Of a stretch of DNA of 64,000 nucleotides, positions 9,754 through 16,821 are shown in pieces. The translations under genes and the position numbers were made by a program. Each line of letters starts with the position of its first letter. Position 1 is the first letter of the stretch. This stretch comes from Monoglobus pectinilyticus. Its GTDB lineage: Bacteria; Bacillota; Clostridia; Monoglobales; Monoglobaceae. The stretch covers positions 1,059,225 through 1,123,224 of the forward strand of contig NZ_CP020991.1 in assembly GCF_002874775.1 (NCBI RefSeq). Direction: 5' to 3'. The notes beneath the pieces are model-generated. The model was not told the origin of the DNA and did no database searches. It worked only from the letters and a program-made list of their open reading frames with translations.

Positions 9754-9899
9754 ATATCCTTCGCTTTTCAGCGAACAACATATGATATTATACAGCAAAC
9801 CATAAAATTTTACAATATGTAAATTATTCTAATTTTATCAAATTTATTTATAAATATTTGGTTAAATTATATATGTGTAAGTATAAAACATGGTGTTCT

Positions 9900-9985
9900 G
9901 ATTTATAAAATATATGGGGTCATATAAAAATTTTACTTTATAATTTTATAATTTATAAAACATATATAACCCCATAAACCAAAAT
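9900..9985. repeat. Short AT-rich inverted segment sharing the dispersed-repeat end motif
   Basis: TATATGGGGTCATATA, the end motif of the large dispersed repeats elsewhere in the window, occurs near 9909. A related inverted ATAACCCCATA follows near 9966. The segment may be a minimal relic of that family. Confidence 0.4.
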
Positions 9986-9995
9986 GCAAAACAAC

Positions 9996-11786
9996 TCAAT
10001 TCACATTGGCGGTTGGCAGATTAATTGTGACCCTTGTGAATTTGCCATACTCACTCTCTATGACTATAGAACCGCCGTGGCTTTCAATTATTTCTTTAGC
10101 TATGGAAAGACCAAGGCCCGTGCCGCCCTTTTCTCTTGTTCTCGCTCTGTCAACTCTGAAAAATCTGTCAAACACATGCTCTAAGTCCGCTTTTGGTATA
10201 CCGTGACCGTTGTCCTCAACCTTTATATATACTTCATTATACATACTTCCGGCGGCCACATTCACATACCCGCCCTTTTCACCATATTTAATAGAATTTG
10301 ATACTATATTTACTATAGCCCTCTCTATCTGCTCCGGGTCTGCGTACATCTGCGGCAGCTCATTTGCCGGCAGATATTTCAATTCTATATCCTCTATCTC
10401 CGCTTCAAGCGCAAACCTGTTTACTATCCCCCGCAGCATTTGGTCGATTGAAAATACCTGTTTTTTCATTTCAAATTTCTGTACGTCAAATTTTGACAAA
10501 TCCAAAAGATTTCGAACTAAAGCAGTCATTTTATCCGCTTCGGTTTCTATTGTGGACAGAAATTTCTTCGCCATTTTTTTATCATCCATGTAACCGTTCA
10601 AAAGTGTTTCAGTATGGGTTTTAATTATAAATAAAGGCGTTTTCAGCTCATGAGATACCTCGGCAACAAACTCCCTCCGCGCAACTTCAAGGTTGAACTG
10701 CTCAGTAAAGTCTTCAAATACGCAAACGATTCCGGCGGTCTTGTCGTTGTCCATCTTAAACGGAACAAAGTATATGCGGATGTGTTTACCGTCATATGTT
10801 ATATCTCTTATTTCGGTAGCGTATTTATCCAAATACATAAACTCCGCCATACAAACTCCGGCGTTCAGTTTTTCAAAAAACGGGTCAAATTCTGAAACTG
10901 AATCAGAATCAATATTAAGCATATCCGCCGCAGCAGGATTGATATGTATGAGTTTTTGGTCAGTGTCAAACGCCATTATACCGTTGGTGATATGCTCCAA
11001 AATAACGTCGACTTTATGCTTTTCAGCCCCAATCTGGCTTATTGTTCTGCTCATTACACTGCCCATATGGTTAAACGCCTTAGAAAGCGCACCTATTTCA
11101 TCGTTGCGCCCTGTTTCGGCAGGAAGGTCATATATTCCTCTTGCAAAGCTGTCGGCGCGCCTGGAAAGCTTCCGCAGAGGCACGGTCACAGAACGGGAAA
11201 CATACACAGCCGTCAAAACTGCCAAAGCTATTCCTGCAAGAAGCGTCCATAACAAGACCCACAGCAGTTGGTTTATAATATCCCGCAATACGTTTTTATT
11301 ATCCCTGATATATATAATATAACCATCGGCCGTATCAGTCACCGGCTTAATGTAGTACGCATAGTCAAGAACATCAGAAGAGAAATTACTGTTGCTTCCC
11401 TTTGTGTGCTTATCAAGCGCATTGGTCAGGTTTGGAGTTTTTTGAACTTTTTCCTGCATAAGCGCTGACGGAGCAATCACTTCTCCTCCGGCGCCGGATA
11501 GAATATAACATTTCCTGTTTTCGTCCAGCTTTAAAACAGAAGAGTATGAATCCAGCAGTTTTTTAATCTCGTATTGCTTTACAAACTCTCTTTTCGACGA
11601 GTTCAGAATAGTTTGAAGAGAATCAGGCAGTCCTGACTGTATTGCAGAGTCCGCATGAGCAATAAAAGAATTTTCATAATTCCGGGTAACACAAAAAACT
11701 GCCGCAACGCCGAATGCGGCAATAAGCAGTATAACAACGGCCATAAACAAAGCGACCGTTCTGTATATCAATTTGCCTTTAAACAT
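9996..11786 (-). CDS. PhoR/WalK-like membrane sensor histidine kinase
   Basis: This 596-residue sensor has a transmembrane helix near residues 8-33, an extracytoplasmic sensor region of about 140 residues, and a second helix near 170-195. HAMP (about 200-250), PAS (about 255-350), a HisKA domain with the phospho-accepting His in SHELKTPL (about 377) and an HATPase_c domain (NIVSNSIKYG, DNGHGIP, GGTGLGLSI) follow. I prefer ATG 11786, 7 nt after GAGG, over the adjacent GTG 11789. No response regulator is next to it, although PhoR-type kinases usually pair with a PhoB-type regulator. An orphan PhoB-like regulator lies at 43693-44385. Pairing the two is only a suggestion. Confidence 0.93.
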   Translation of the reverse strand: MFKGKLIYRTVALFMAVVILLIAAFGVAAVFCVTRNYENSFIAHADSAIQSGLPDSLQTILNSSKREFVKQYEIKKLLDSYSSVLKLDENRKCYILSGAGGEVIAPSALMQEKVQKTPNLTNALDKHTKGSNSNFSSDVLDYAYYIKPVTDTADGYIIYIRDNKNVLRDIINQLLWVLLWTLLAGIALAVLTAVYVSRSVTVPLRKLSRRADSFARGIYDLPAETGRNDEIGALSKAFNHMGSVMSRTISQIGAEKHKVDVILEHITNGIMAFDTDQKLIHINPAAADMLNIDSDSVSEFDPFFEKLNAGVCMAEFMYLDKYATEIRDITYDGKHIRIYFVPFKMDNDKTAGIVCVFEDFTEQFNLEVARREFVAEVSHELKTPLFIIKTHTETLLNGYMDDKKMAKKFLSTIETEADKMTALVRNLLDLSKFDVQKFEMKKQVFSIDQMLRGIVNRFALEAEIEDIELKYLPANELPQMYADPEQIERAIVNIVSNSIKYGEKGGYVNVAAGSMYNEVYIKVEDNGHGIPKADLEHVFDRFFRVDRARTREKGGTGLGLSIAKEIIESHGGSIVIESEYGKFTRVTINLPTANVN

Positions 11787-11947
11787 CACTATACCTCACA
11801 AAGTAGTCTATATTTTAATTATATCATTATTATAAAGACCGCACAAGTATAATTTTCTTTGTTTGACAAAAATTTTATTATTTTAAAAAAGCATTGCAAT
11901 AACTTTGCATATGCTGTATAATGTACTTACTGTAAGAGGTGGATTCT

Positions 11948-12325
11948 ATGGGAAAGGCTGTCAGGATAAAAAGAGTGGTTTTATTGTATTTAGTTCTGAT
12001 TGTTTTGGGCATTGCCGCCGGATATCTTTTGCTTAACGGAAAGCTTGGCCTTCGGTGTCTGTTTCGGGATTTGACCGGGTTCAAGTGCCCCGGCTGCGGC
12101 AATACAAATGGTATGCTGGCGCTGTTAAACGGAGATTTTCTTGCCCCTGTAAAATTCAACTTAATGTTTTATCCTGAAGTATTCACTCTTTTATACATAT
12201 TGATATATCTGCCTTACATATATATAACAGGAAAGAATTTTTCAAAATACGCTGCCGCCGCGCTTGTTACTTTGGCGGCGGTATTTATAACATGGGGAAT
12301 AATTAGAAATTTTATAAACTTATAG
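11948..12325 (+). CDS. DUF2752 family small membrane protein
   Basis: This 125-residue protein has two or three hydrophobic segments (about 10-30, 75-95 and 105-120). It carries the DUF2752 signature FKCPGCGNTNGMLALLNGDF, with a CPxCG pair preceding a short amphipathic helix. The family is common in Gram-positives and Bacteroidetes but its biochemical role is unknown. ATG 11948 is chosen because AGAGGTGG ends 5 nt before it; an earlier in-frame GTG lies within that site. It is 15 nt upstream of a TM2-domain gene on the same strand, a frequent pairing, so the two are probably cotranscribed. Confidence 0.85.
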   Translation: MGKAVRIKRVVLLYLVLIVLGIAAGYLLLNGKLGLRCLFRDLTGFKCPGCGNTNGMLALLNGDFLAPVKFNLMFYPEVFTLLYILIYLPYIYITGKNFSKYAAAALVTLAAVFITWGIIRNFINL

Positions 12326-12340
12326 AAGGGACTGTAAAAC

Positions 12341-12835
12341 ATGAAAAAATGTAAAAACTGCGGTCAGGAATTTGAAGACGGCGCAAACGTTTGCCCGGTA
12401 TGCGGAGCTGCAGATAACGGTCAGTCCGCAAAAGTTTGTCCTAACTGCAAAACAGAAGTAAGTGACAATTCAAATTTTTGCACCAACTGCGGCACGCCAA
12501 TAAACGGCAGTGCACAAAGCAATAACGGGGACGCTCAGAACAACGCAGGTCAGAATAATTTCGGGGGTCAGAACTATCGCCAGCCGCCATACCAGCCGCC
12601 TATGAACTATGTTCCGAAATCGAGGCTGTTAGCGGGTCTTTTGGGAATATTCCTCGGCGGTATCGGAGTACACAATTTTTATTTGGGATTTACTACCCGT
12701 GCGGTTGTACAGATAGTGGTAACTTTGATTACCTGCGGCGTAGGAAGTATTTGGGGATTTATTGAGGGAATTTTAATAATATGCCATCAGATAAATCTTG
12801 ACGCTTATAACTTCCCGCTCAAGGATGACTGCTAA
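12341..12835 (+). CDS. Double zinc-ribbon TM2-domain membrane protein
   Basis: The 164-residue protein opens with zinc-ribbon modules (CKNCGQEF...CPVCG and CPNCKTEV...CTNCG, residues 3-55). An Asn/Gln/Gly-rich linker follows, then a TM2 domain with two membrane helices (about 90-150; LLAGLLGIFLGGIGVHNFYLG, GVGSIWGFIEGI). TM2 proteins are widespread and mostly of unknown function, and zinc-ribbon/TM2 fusions are common in Clostridia. AAGGGA stands 9 nt before the ATG. It probably shares a transcript with the DUF2752 gene and is followed by a terminator at 12940-12970. Confidence 0.9.
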   Translation: MKKCKNCGQEFEDGANVCPVCGAADNGQSAKVCPNCKTEVSDNSNFCTNCGTPINGSAQSNNGDAQNNAGQNNFGGQNYRQPPYQPPMNYVPKSRLLAGLLGIFLGGIGVHNFYLGFTTRAVVQIVVTLITCGVGSIWGFIEGILIICHQINLDAYNFPLKDDC

Positions 12836-12939
12836 AAAGAATTGATACTGCTTAAGGTTTATGGACTGTTTGCAATTATTTGTAACAGTTAACAAAAATA
12901 GAAGGTCAGACAATTAATGACCATCAAGAGAAAAATTTT

Positions 12940-12970
12940 ATAGAGCATCATAGTCTGATGCTCTATTTTT
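12940..12970 (+). terminator. Rho-independent terminator after the TM2 gene
   Basis: TAGAGCATCA (12941-12950) and TGATGCTCTA (12956-12965) form a perfect 10-bp stem with a 5-base loop, followed by TTTTT. Confidence 0.88.
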
Positions 12971-13050
12971 ATGCAATAAAAAGTCTGCAAACTAAAAAAG
13001 TATTATGTCAAGTATATCATAAATAAATTATATAAAAAAATGGTATTTCT

Positions 13051-13520
13051 AGTGAACATCGGCAGGTGTGACTGTGACCGCAGCTGAAAGGCGCGTGTTA
13101 TCAAAGTTACTTGTTTTGCTATAGCCTTCAACGTCAATTGCGGCTACACTTTTGTTTAAAAGTATATGTCATATAAACCATATAACGCAATATAAACTAT
13201 AAACGCCAATAATTAACCTAGTTGTGATGTATACGTACTCCGCTCATTTCACCATAAAGCTATGCCTTTTGATGAGAAAAGCCATGTAACTTTCCCGTTG
13301 ACTTAATAAATTATCGTAAAAATAGATATTCCGAGTTCCTATTTTGTTTAACTCATCAAAAAAGCTGGTCTTCGACGAACATCGGTAGGGCGGCAATGCC
13401 GCCGCGTTAGGTGAGTTGTCATCTGAACACGTAGTGTTCATTATATAACTTTACTTTGTATATGACCCCATATAATATTTATTATTTTACTTATAATAGG
13501 TATTTGAACCATTTCTTTTT
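13051..13520. repeat. Dispersed mosaic repeat, copy 1
   Basis: This stretch holds the modules shared with the other copies, in this order. First come an aacatcggcaggtgtgac start and a block carrying the ctacacttttgtttaaaagt hairpin. Next are CGCTCATTTCACC, a gccATGTAACTTTCCCGTTGACtt segment and CGAACATCGGTAGGGCGGC. Last are the palindrome TGAACACgtaGTGTTCA, TATATGACCCCATATA, and gaaccatttcttttt as the final word. Only short reading frames are present, so I call no gene. Of the gene-free gap 12836-13660, this element explains most; nothing is visible in 12971-13050. Confidence 0.8.
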
Positions 13521-13621
13521 ATTTAAACATTCATAATAATAACATTATAGTTAATGGCAATAATTTAAATACTCAATGCAGATGAAATCTGCGTGTAAGC
13601 CGCGCAGATAATTGATTTTTG

Positions 13622-13657
13622 CGCAAACAAAAATCGGAGCAAGCTTTGCTTGCTCCG
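13622..13657 (-). terminator. Terminator of tRNA-Leu
   Basis: On the minus strand CGGAGCAAGC pairs with GCTTGCTCCG around an AAA loop (13657-13635), followed by ATTTTTGTTT. Confidence 0.88.
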
Positions 13658-13660
13658 ACA

Positions 13661-13747
13661 TGGTGCCGGTGATCGGGGTCGAACCGATACGGTATCACTA
13701 CCACAGGATTTTGAGTCCAGCGCGTCTGCCAATTCCACCACACCGGC
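13661..13747 (-). tRNA. tRNA-Leu (anticodon CAA)
   Basis: This 87-nt class II tRNA on the minus strand has acceptor GCCGGTG pairing with CACCGGC, an anticodon loop CTCAAAA giving CAA, and a long variable arm (GTGGTAGTGATACCGTA region). The T-arm is CGGTTCGACCCCG and the 3' end has an encoded ACCA. It reads UUG leucine codons. Confidence 0.95.
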
Positions 13748-13819
13748 AAATCTTAATTTGACACGCGTATTAGTATACCATAATAAAATATAAAAATCAA
13801 GACTTTTTTTAGAATTATT

Positions 13820-14104
13820 TTAATTTTTCCGGCTTTTTATATCTGAAATTATAAGTTTTATATGCGCAATTTGTTCCTGAGTAAGTCCGGAAACGTCAAT
13901 TGTCAGCTTATTATCAAGGTCTAACAGGTAATCCGTAGAGACAGAGAAGTACTTGGCTATCTTTATCAGCATATCAATTGACGGCTGTATGTTGTCATTT
14001 TCCCAATTTGAAACGCTTTGCTTTGTAACACAGAGTACTTGAGCCAACTCCACCTGACTTATTCTGTGTGACTTACGCAATTCTCTTATTTTTTCGCTCA
14101 ACAT
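13820..14104 (-). CDS. XRE-family helix-turn-helix regulator
   Basis: This 94-residue DNA-binding protein has a standard Cro/C1-type HTH at residues 3-62 (IRELRKSHRISQVELAQVLCVTKQSVSNWEND), with the typical STDYLLDLDN end. A short C-terminal helix (LTQEQIAHIKLIISDIKS) may dimerise. There is no effector domain and no partner toxin or phage gene beside it, so its target is unknown. GGCGGTG precedes the ATG. It is divergent from the small Cys-rich gene at 14234. The two share the intergenic region 14105-14233, where it may bind. Confidence 0.88.
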   Translation of the reverse strand: MLSEKIRELRKSHRISQVELAQVLCVTKQSVSNWENDNIQPSIDMLIKIAKYFSVSTDYLLDLDNKLTIDVSGLTQEQIAHIKLIISDIKSRKN

Positions 14105-14152
14105 AAATTCACCGCCCTGTCAATTATTATAATACTATAATATAATTGTCGC

Positions 14153-14181
14153 TTGACTAATTAAAAATACTATGGTATTGT
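14153..14181 (+). promoter_or_regulatory. Promoter of the 62-residue Cys-rich gene
   Basis: TTGACT (14153-14158) and TATTGT (14176-14181) are spaced 17 bases apart. The -35 element matches consensus in five of six bases. Confidence 0.5.
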
Positions 14182-14233
14182 AATAGTGGACAAAATTAAA
14201 TAAAAGTTAGTTTGACAAAGCCAGGTGAAAATT

Positions 14234-14422
14234 ATGAAGAAATGTATTTTATGCGGAAGAGAAGCTGAACAGCTGACAGAAACTAAATATAATGGCAGGA
14301 ATATTAAGATTTGCGATATATGCAGATTCAATTTTGAGAAGCTCAATGATAAAGGAAATATAAAAGGGATATGTGAAGCTATAAATTATTTTAAAAAACT
14401 TATGTCTGAAAATCATGAGTAG
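14234..14422 (+). CDS. Small zinc-finger-like protein (two CxxC pairs)
   Basis: This 62-residue protein reads MKKCILCGREAEQLTE and then KICDICRFNFEKL. The two CxxC pairs are about 20 residues apart, suggesting one zinc-binding knuckle, followed by a helical tail. No family is recognised. ATG 14234 is chosen because AGGTG lies 7 nt before it; the GTG at 14225 overlaps that site. It lies about 70 nt upstream of the Rrf2 regulator on the same strand, but that gene has its own promoter. Confidence 0.7.
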   Translation: MKKCILCGREAEQLTETKYNGRNIKICDICRFNFEKLNDKGNIKGICEAINYFKKLMSENHE

Positions 14423-14428
14423 ACAGAC

Positions 14429-14478
14429 TTGATTTTTCCCGGTAAACGTATATAATATAAGAATATAATAATATTCTT
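14429..14478 (+). promoter_or_regulatory. Promoter and palindromic operator candidate for the Rrf2 gene
   Basis: TTGATT (14429-14434) and TATAAT (14451-14456) are 16 bases apart. Immediately downstream, AAGAATAT (14459-14466) and ATATTCTT (14471-14478) form a perfect 8+8 inverted repeat with a 4-base spacer, over the expected transcription start. Rrf2 proteins bind AT-rich dyads and often repress themselves, so autoregulation is likely but inferred. Confidence 0.6.
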
Positions 14479-14492
14479 GGGAGTGCTGGGTT

Positions 14493-14930
14493 ATGAAAAT
14501 ATCTACAAAGGGCAGATATGCTTTGAGACTAATGATAGATTTGGCGATAAACGGTGAAAACGGACTGAGTTCCACAAAAGAAATAGCTGAGCGTCAAAAT
14601 ATTTCACGCAAATACCTTGAGCAAATAATGACAATTTTGAACCGTGCCGGATTCGTTAAATCTGAGCGTGGATCAAACGGCGGATACAGACTAACCCGCC
14701 GTCCGCCGGAGTATACAGTCGGGGAAATCCTGCGTCTCACCGAGGGCAGCCTGGCTCCTGTGTCCTGCTTAGACGGTGATATTAATACATGTCAGAGGCA
14801 AAGCGCGTGCGCAACCCTTATGGTTTGGAAAAAACTTGATGACGCTATAAAAAGTGTTGTCGACAACACAACGCTTCAGGATTTGGTGGATGAGCAAAGA
14901 CTGTTAGATACCAGCAGCTACGTAATATAA
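14493..14930 (+). CDS. Rrf2-family iron-sulfur-type transcriptional regulator
   Basis: The 145-residue protein starts MKISTKGRYALRLMIDLA, the hallmark of the Rrf2 family (IscR, CymR, NsrR). A winged helix (SRKYLEQIMTILNRAGFVKSERG, then the GGYRL wing) is followed by a loop with three cysteines (C-LDGDINT-C-QRQSA-C) near residues 91-106, which could ligate an Fe-S cluster. CymR-type members lack these cysteines, so an IscR-like cluster sensor is more likely. GGGAGTG precedes the ATG. No isc/suf genes are adjacent, so its regulon is not evident; a palindrome in its own promoter suggests autoregulation. Confidence 0.92.
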   Translation: MKISTKGRYALRLMIDLAINGENGLSSTKEIAERQNISRKYLEQIMTILNRAGFVKSERGSNGGYRLTRRPPEYTVGEILRLTEGSLAPVSCLDGDINTCQRQSACATLMVWKKLDDAIKSVVDNTTLQDLVDEQRLLDTSSYVI

Positions 14931-14948
14931 AAAAGTTTAAAAAAGGTC

Positions 14949-14977
14949 TTTACAAGTTGAAAATTTTGTGTTATAAT
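14949..14977 (+). promoter_or_regulatory. Promoter of tRNA-Ala
   Basis: TTTACA (14949-14954) and TATAAT (14972-14977) are spaced 17 bases apart, 21 nt before the tRNA 5' end. Confidence 0.7.
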
Positions 14978-14997
14978 ATTTGTCGTTGCTGAAATAT

Positions 14998-15073
14998 GGG
15001 GGTGTAGCTCAGCTGGGAGAGCACCTGCCTTGCAAGCAGGGGGTCAGGAGTTCGATTCTCCTCATCTCCACCA
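14998..15073 (+). tRNA. tRNA-Ala (anticodon TGC)
   Basis: A complete cloverleaf has acceptor GGGGGTG pairing with CATCTCC (two G-U pairs), D-arm GCTC...GAGC, and anticodon stem CTGCC with loop TTGCAAG giving TGC. The T-arm is AGGAG/TTCGATT/CTCCT, and ACCA is encoded. Confidence 0.95.
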
Positions 15074-15082
15074 ATCAGCGTA

Positions 15083-15107
15083 AGCCGGAATATTCCGGCT
15101 TTTTTTG
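15083..15107 (+). terminator. Terminator of tRNA-Ala
   Basis: AGCCGGAATATTCCGGCT is a perfect palindrome followed by seven T residues. Confidence 0.9.
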
Positions 15108-15208
15108 CGTCTAAAATACCCCTGTTCTCATATGGAATCATGACGGCACGTTATGGCACAAATTTAGTTGTATAATGGCTCTTAACAAAATGAAAAGGAG
15201 CTATACAT

Positions 15209-15967
15209 ATGAATTATATAACCGAAATAAAAGGGTTTAATGATTTGCTGCTGAGAGAGCGGCTTTCCTCGGGACAGATTGCGCTTTGGTACGCTCTCAT
15301 GCATATAGACAATAAAAGCGGCTGGAAAAAATGGTTTACGGTTCCAGTTATTACTTTAGAGCTCCACACCGGGTTGTCAAAATCAGGGATATACAAAAAC
15401 CGTGAGGTTCTTAAACAATTGGGGCTTATAGATTTTAAGGCTTTTAAAGGGAAGGCCGCAAGATATACGATTAATTCATTCTGCGAAGATTTTAAATCAA
15501 TAAGTAATAACATTGCTGAAAAGTGTCCAAGCGGTATTGCAGATAGCAGGCAAGAAAGTAATCAAGGTAGTAATCAGAGGAGTAGACCATTATATAAACA
15601 AGACAAAACAAAACAAGACAAAACTATTTTAAAAGAAAATAATAAAAGAAAAGATAATTCAGATAAAAATGTTTATGGAAAATACAAAAATGTTTTTTTA
15701 TCTGATGAGGAATTTTCAGAGCTTAAACAATTCTATCCAAACGATTGGTCTGACCGTATAGAAACTTTGTCAGAGGGAATTGAGCTTAAGGGATACAAGT
15801 ATAAAAATTATTTACTGGCGATAAAAAAATGGGCGGAATATGAGGGACAGAAAGCCGACAGAGGAGTAGTTAAATCGCCGGGGCTTAATAATTACAGCGA
15901 TGGCAATAAGAGTGATTATGCTGAGATAGAGCGGATATTGATAGAGAGAATGCAGAACGGATATTAA
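15209..15967 (+). CDS. Phage/plasmid-type replication initiator-like protein
   Basis: The 252-residue protein has an N-terminal winged-helix region (about 20-95; SSGQIALWYALMHIDNKSGW, TLELHTGLSKSGIYKNREVL) of the kind found in phage replisome organisers and DnaD-like initiators. A polar Lys/Gln/Asn-rich linker (about 110-160) follows. The C-terminal motif (YKNVFLSDEEFSELKQFYP...LKGYKYKNYLLAIKKWAEYE) is common to replication proteins of integrative elements and plasmids in Clostridia. AAAGGAG precedes the ATG. It lies about 135 nt after tRNA-Ala, a frequent integration site, yet no integrase, relaxase or excisionase is nearby. It is most likely the surviving core of a decayed mobile element. 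Confidence 0.8.
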   Translation: MNYITEIKGFNDLLLRERLSSGQIALWYALMHIDNKSGWKKWFTVPVITLELHTGLSKSGIYKNREVLKQLGLIDFKAFKGKAARYTINSFCEDFKSISNNIAEKCPSGIADSRQESNQGSNQRSRPLYKQDKTKQDKTILKENNKRKDNSDKNVYGKYKNVFLSDEEFSELKQFYPNDWSDRIETLSEGIELKGYKYKNYLLAIKKWAEYEGQKADRGVVKSPGLNNYSDGNKSDYAEIERILIERMQNGY

Positions 15968-16004
15968 TTTATATAATACGGCAGTATATTGTCTAGATAT
16001 TGTC

Positions 16005-16194
16005 ATAAAAGCAATATAGCCGCCCTCGTGCAAAGGGCAGCTATATTATTATAATGTCGAATTTTGTGACAACCGTTTAATGGTTACCTTTTATCTTTAA
16101 TCAGCAAGCTTGCTTGCGGAGCTGTCTCTAAGTCGGTCGAAGAGAGCCTACTTTAAATTATTTTTATAATAGTATCTTTCTCTTAATTTGTCAA
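16005..16194 (-). ncRNA. Second antisense (orphan antitoxin-like) RNA of the type I TA locus
   Basis: On the minus strand TTGACA (16194-16189) and TATTAT (16171-16166) are 17 bases apart, predicting an RNA starting near 16158. It contains the motif GGTAACC, ACGGTTGTCA, shared with the antisense RNA at 16408-16534. It ends at a 13+13 hairpin (16014-16046, one mismatch) followed by TGCTTTTA. The region matches the 3' half of the toxin locus, but the toxin reading frame itself is missing here. Confidence 0.6.
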
Positions 16195-16237
16195 GATAGT
16201 TTTTAAGTAATGTGAATTTATGTAAAGAATTTTTAAT

Positions 16238-16266
16238 TTGACTTTATTCGGTATACCATATATAAT
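16238..16266 (+). promoter_or_regulatory. Promoter of the small hydrophobic toxin-like gene
   Basis: TTGACT (16238-16243) and TATAAT (16261-16266) are exactly 17 bases apart. The predicted start near 16273 gives a leader of about 75 nt before the ATG. Confidence 0.75.
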
Positions 16267-16296
16267 TATATTTAGCAGGTAAAAGGGAATTGTAGG

Positions 16297-16306
16297 ACGG
16301 TTGTCA
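16297..16306 (+). promoter_or_regulatory. Leader element complementary to the toxin mRNA 3' region
   Basis: ACGGTTGTCA in the toxin leader is the exact reverse complement of TGACAACCGT at 16470-16479 in the same transcript's 3' region. It is also complementary to 16067-16076 in the neighbouring partial copy. A small GCTGT/ACAGC hairpin follows just before the ribosome binding site. Confidence 0.6.
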
Positions 16307-16348
16307 TCTCCATATGCTGTTACTTACAGCAGAAGGGAGGTGTCTCTT

Positions 16349-16423
16349 ATGTGGAAATACTTACTTAAGGTAATTATATCTATTATAATAATTTTTATAA
16401 TAGTATCCATAAAAGCAATATAA
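16349..16423 (+). CDS. 24-residue hydrophobic peptide, candidate type I toxin
   Basis: This short reading frame starts MWKYLLKV, ends VSIKAI, and is a run of Ile/Val/Phe/Leu between two basic ends, one predicted membrane helix. A very strong ribosome binding site (GGGAGGTG) lies 6 nt before the ATG, and a near-consensus promoter lies at 16238-16266. Type I toxins (for example the BsrG, Fst, Ibs and clostridial families) are small hydrophobic membrane peptides silenced by an antisense RNA, and one is predicted on the opposite strand from 16534. The stop codon lies inside the shared terminator hairpin. I recognise the arrangement, not the exact family. The peptide could be too short to be toxic. 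Confidence 0.65.
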   Translation: MWKYLLKVIISIIIIFIIVSIKAI

Positions 16424-16534
16424 CTGTCCTCTGACACAGGACAGTTATATAATTTAAAATCTGTTTTTGTGACAACCGTTTAACGGTTACCTTTTATCTG
16501 CTTTTATTATATTCTCTTTTTCTTTATTTGTCAA
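16408..16534 (-). ncRNA. Convergent antisense RNA, candidate type I antitoxin
   Basis: The minus strand carries a perfect consensus promoter: TTGACA (16534-16529), a 17-base spacer, and TATAAT (16511-16506). A transcript starting near 16499 would run leftward across the toxin 3' region. It would stop at the 13+13 perfect hairpin 16450-16418, which is followed by TGCTTTTA on this strand. The RNA would be about 90 nt and overlap the last codons of the toxin. This is the standard layout of convergent type I antitoxins. Confidence 0.7.
16418..16450. terminator. Bidirectional terminator shared by toxin and antitoxin
   Basis: ATATAACTGTCCT and AGGACAGTTATAT form a perfect 13-bp stem with a 7-base loop. 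T-rich stretches follow on both strands. The toxin stop codon lies inside the left arm. Confidence 0.8.
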
Positions 16535-16565
16535 GAATATTTTATTTTTATATTTATAATTGTTA

Positions 16566-16735
16566 ACGATATATTGAACGCTGCGTGTTCAAATGTTAGC
16601 TCACCTAAAGCGGCGGCATTGCCGCATTTGAGTATTCAAATTATTGACGTTGAAGGGTTACGGATAAAGAGTTATTAAGGCTCACGCCCACTTTCGCAGG
16701 TGTGGTCACACCTACCGACGTTTGAAAAAACATAA
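16566..16735. repeat. Dispersed mosaic repeat, short copy 2
   Basis: Starts with TTGAACgctgcGTGTTCA, then GCTCACCTaaagCGGCGGCATTGCCGC, and ends with a hairpin-rich cgcaggtgtggtcacacctaccgacgtt segment. These are the same modules as the other copies, shortened. Confidence 0.7.
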
Positions 16736-16821
16736 TTTTTTATAAAAAACAATATACAAGGTTTAGTTTCAATGGTTTAAATGGTTTCATTCTTAAAATA
16801 TAATAAGAGTATTTGTTTCAA

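Noticed and set aside
13244-13441. 65-codon minus-strand frame
   Set aside because: Lies wholly within the repeat at 13051-13520.
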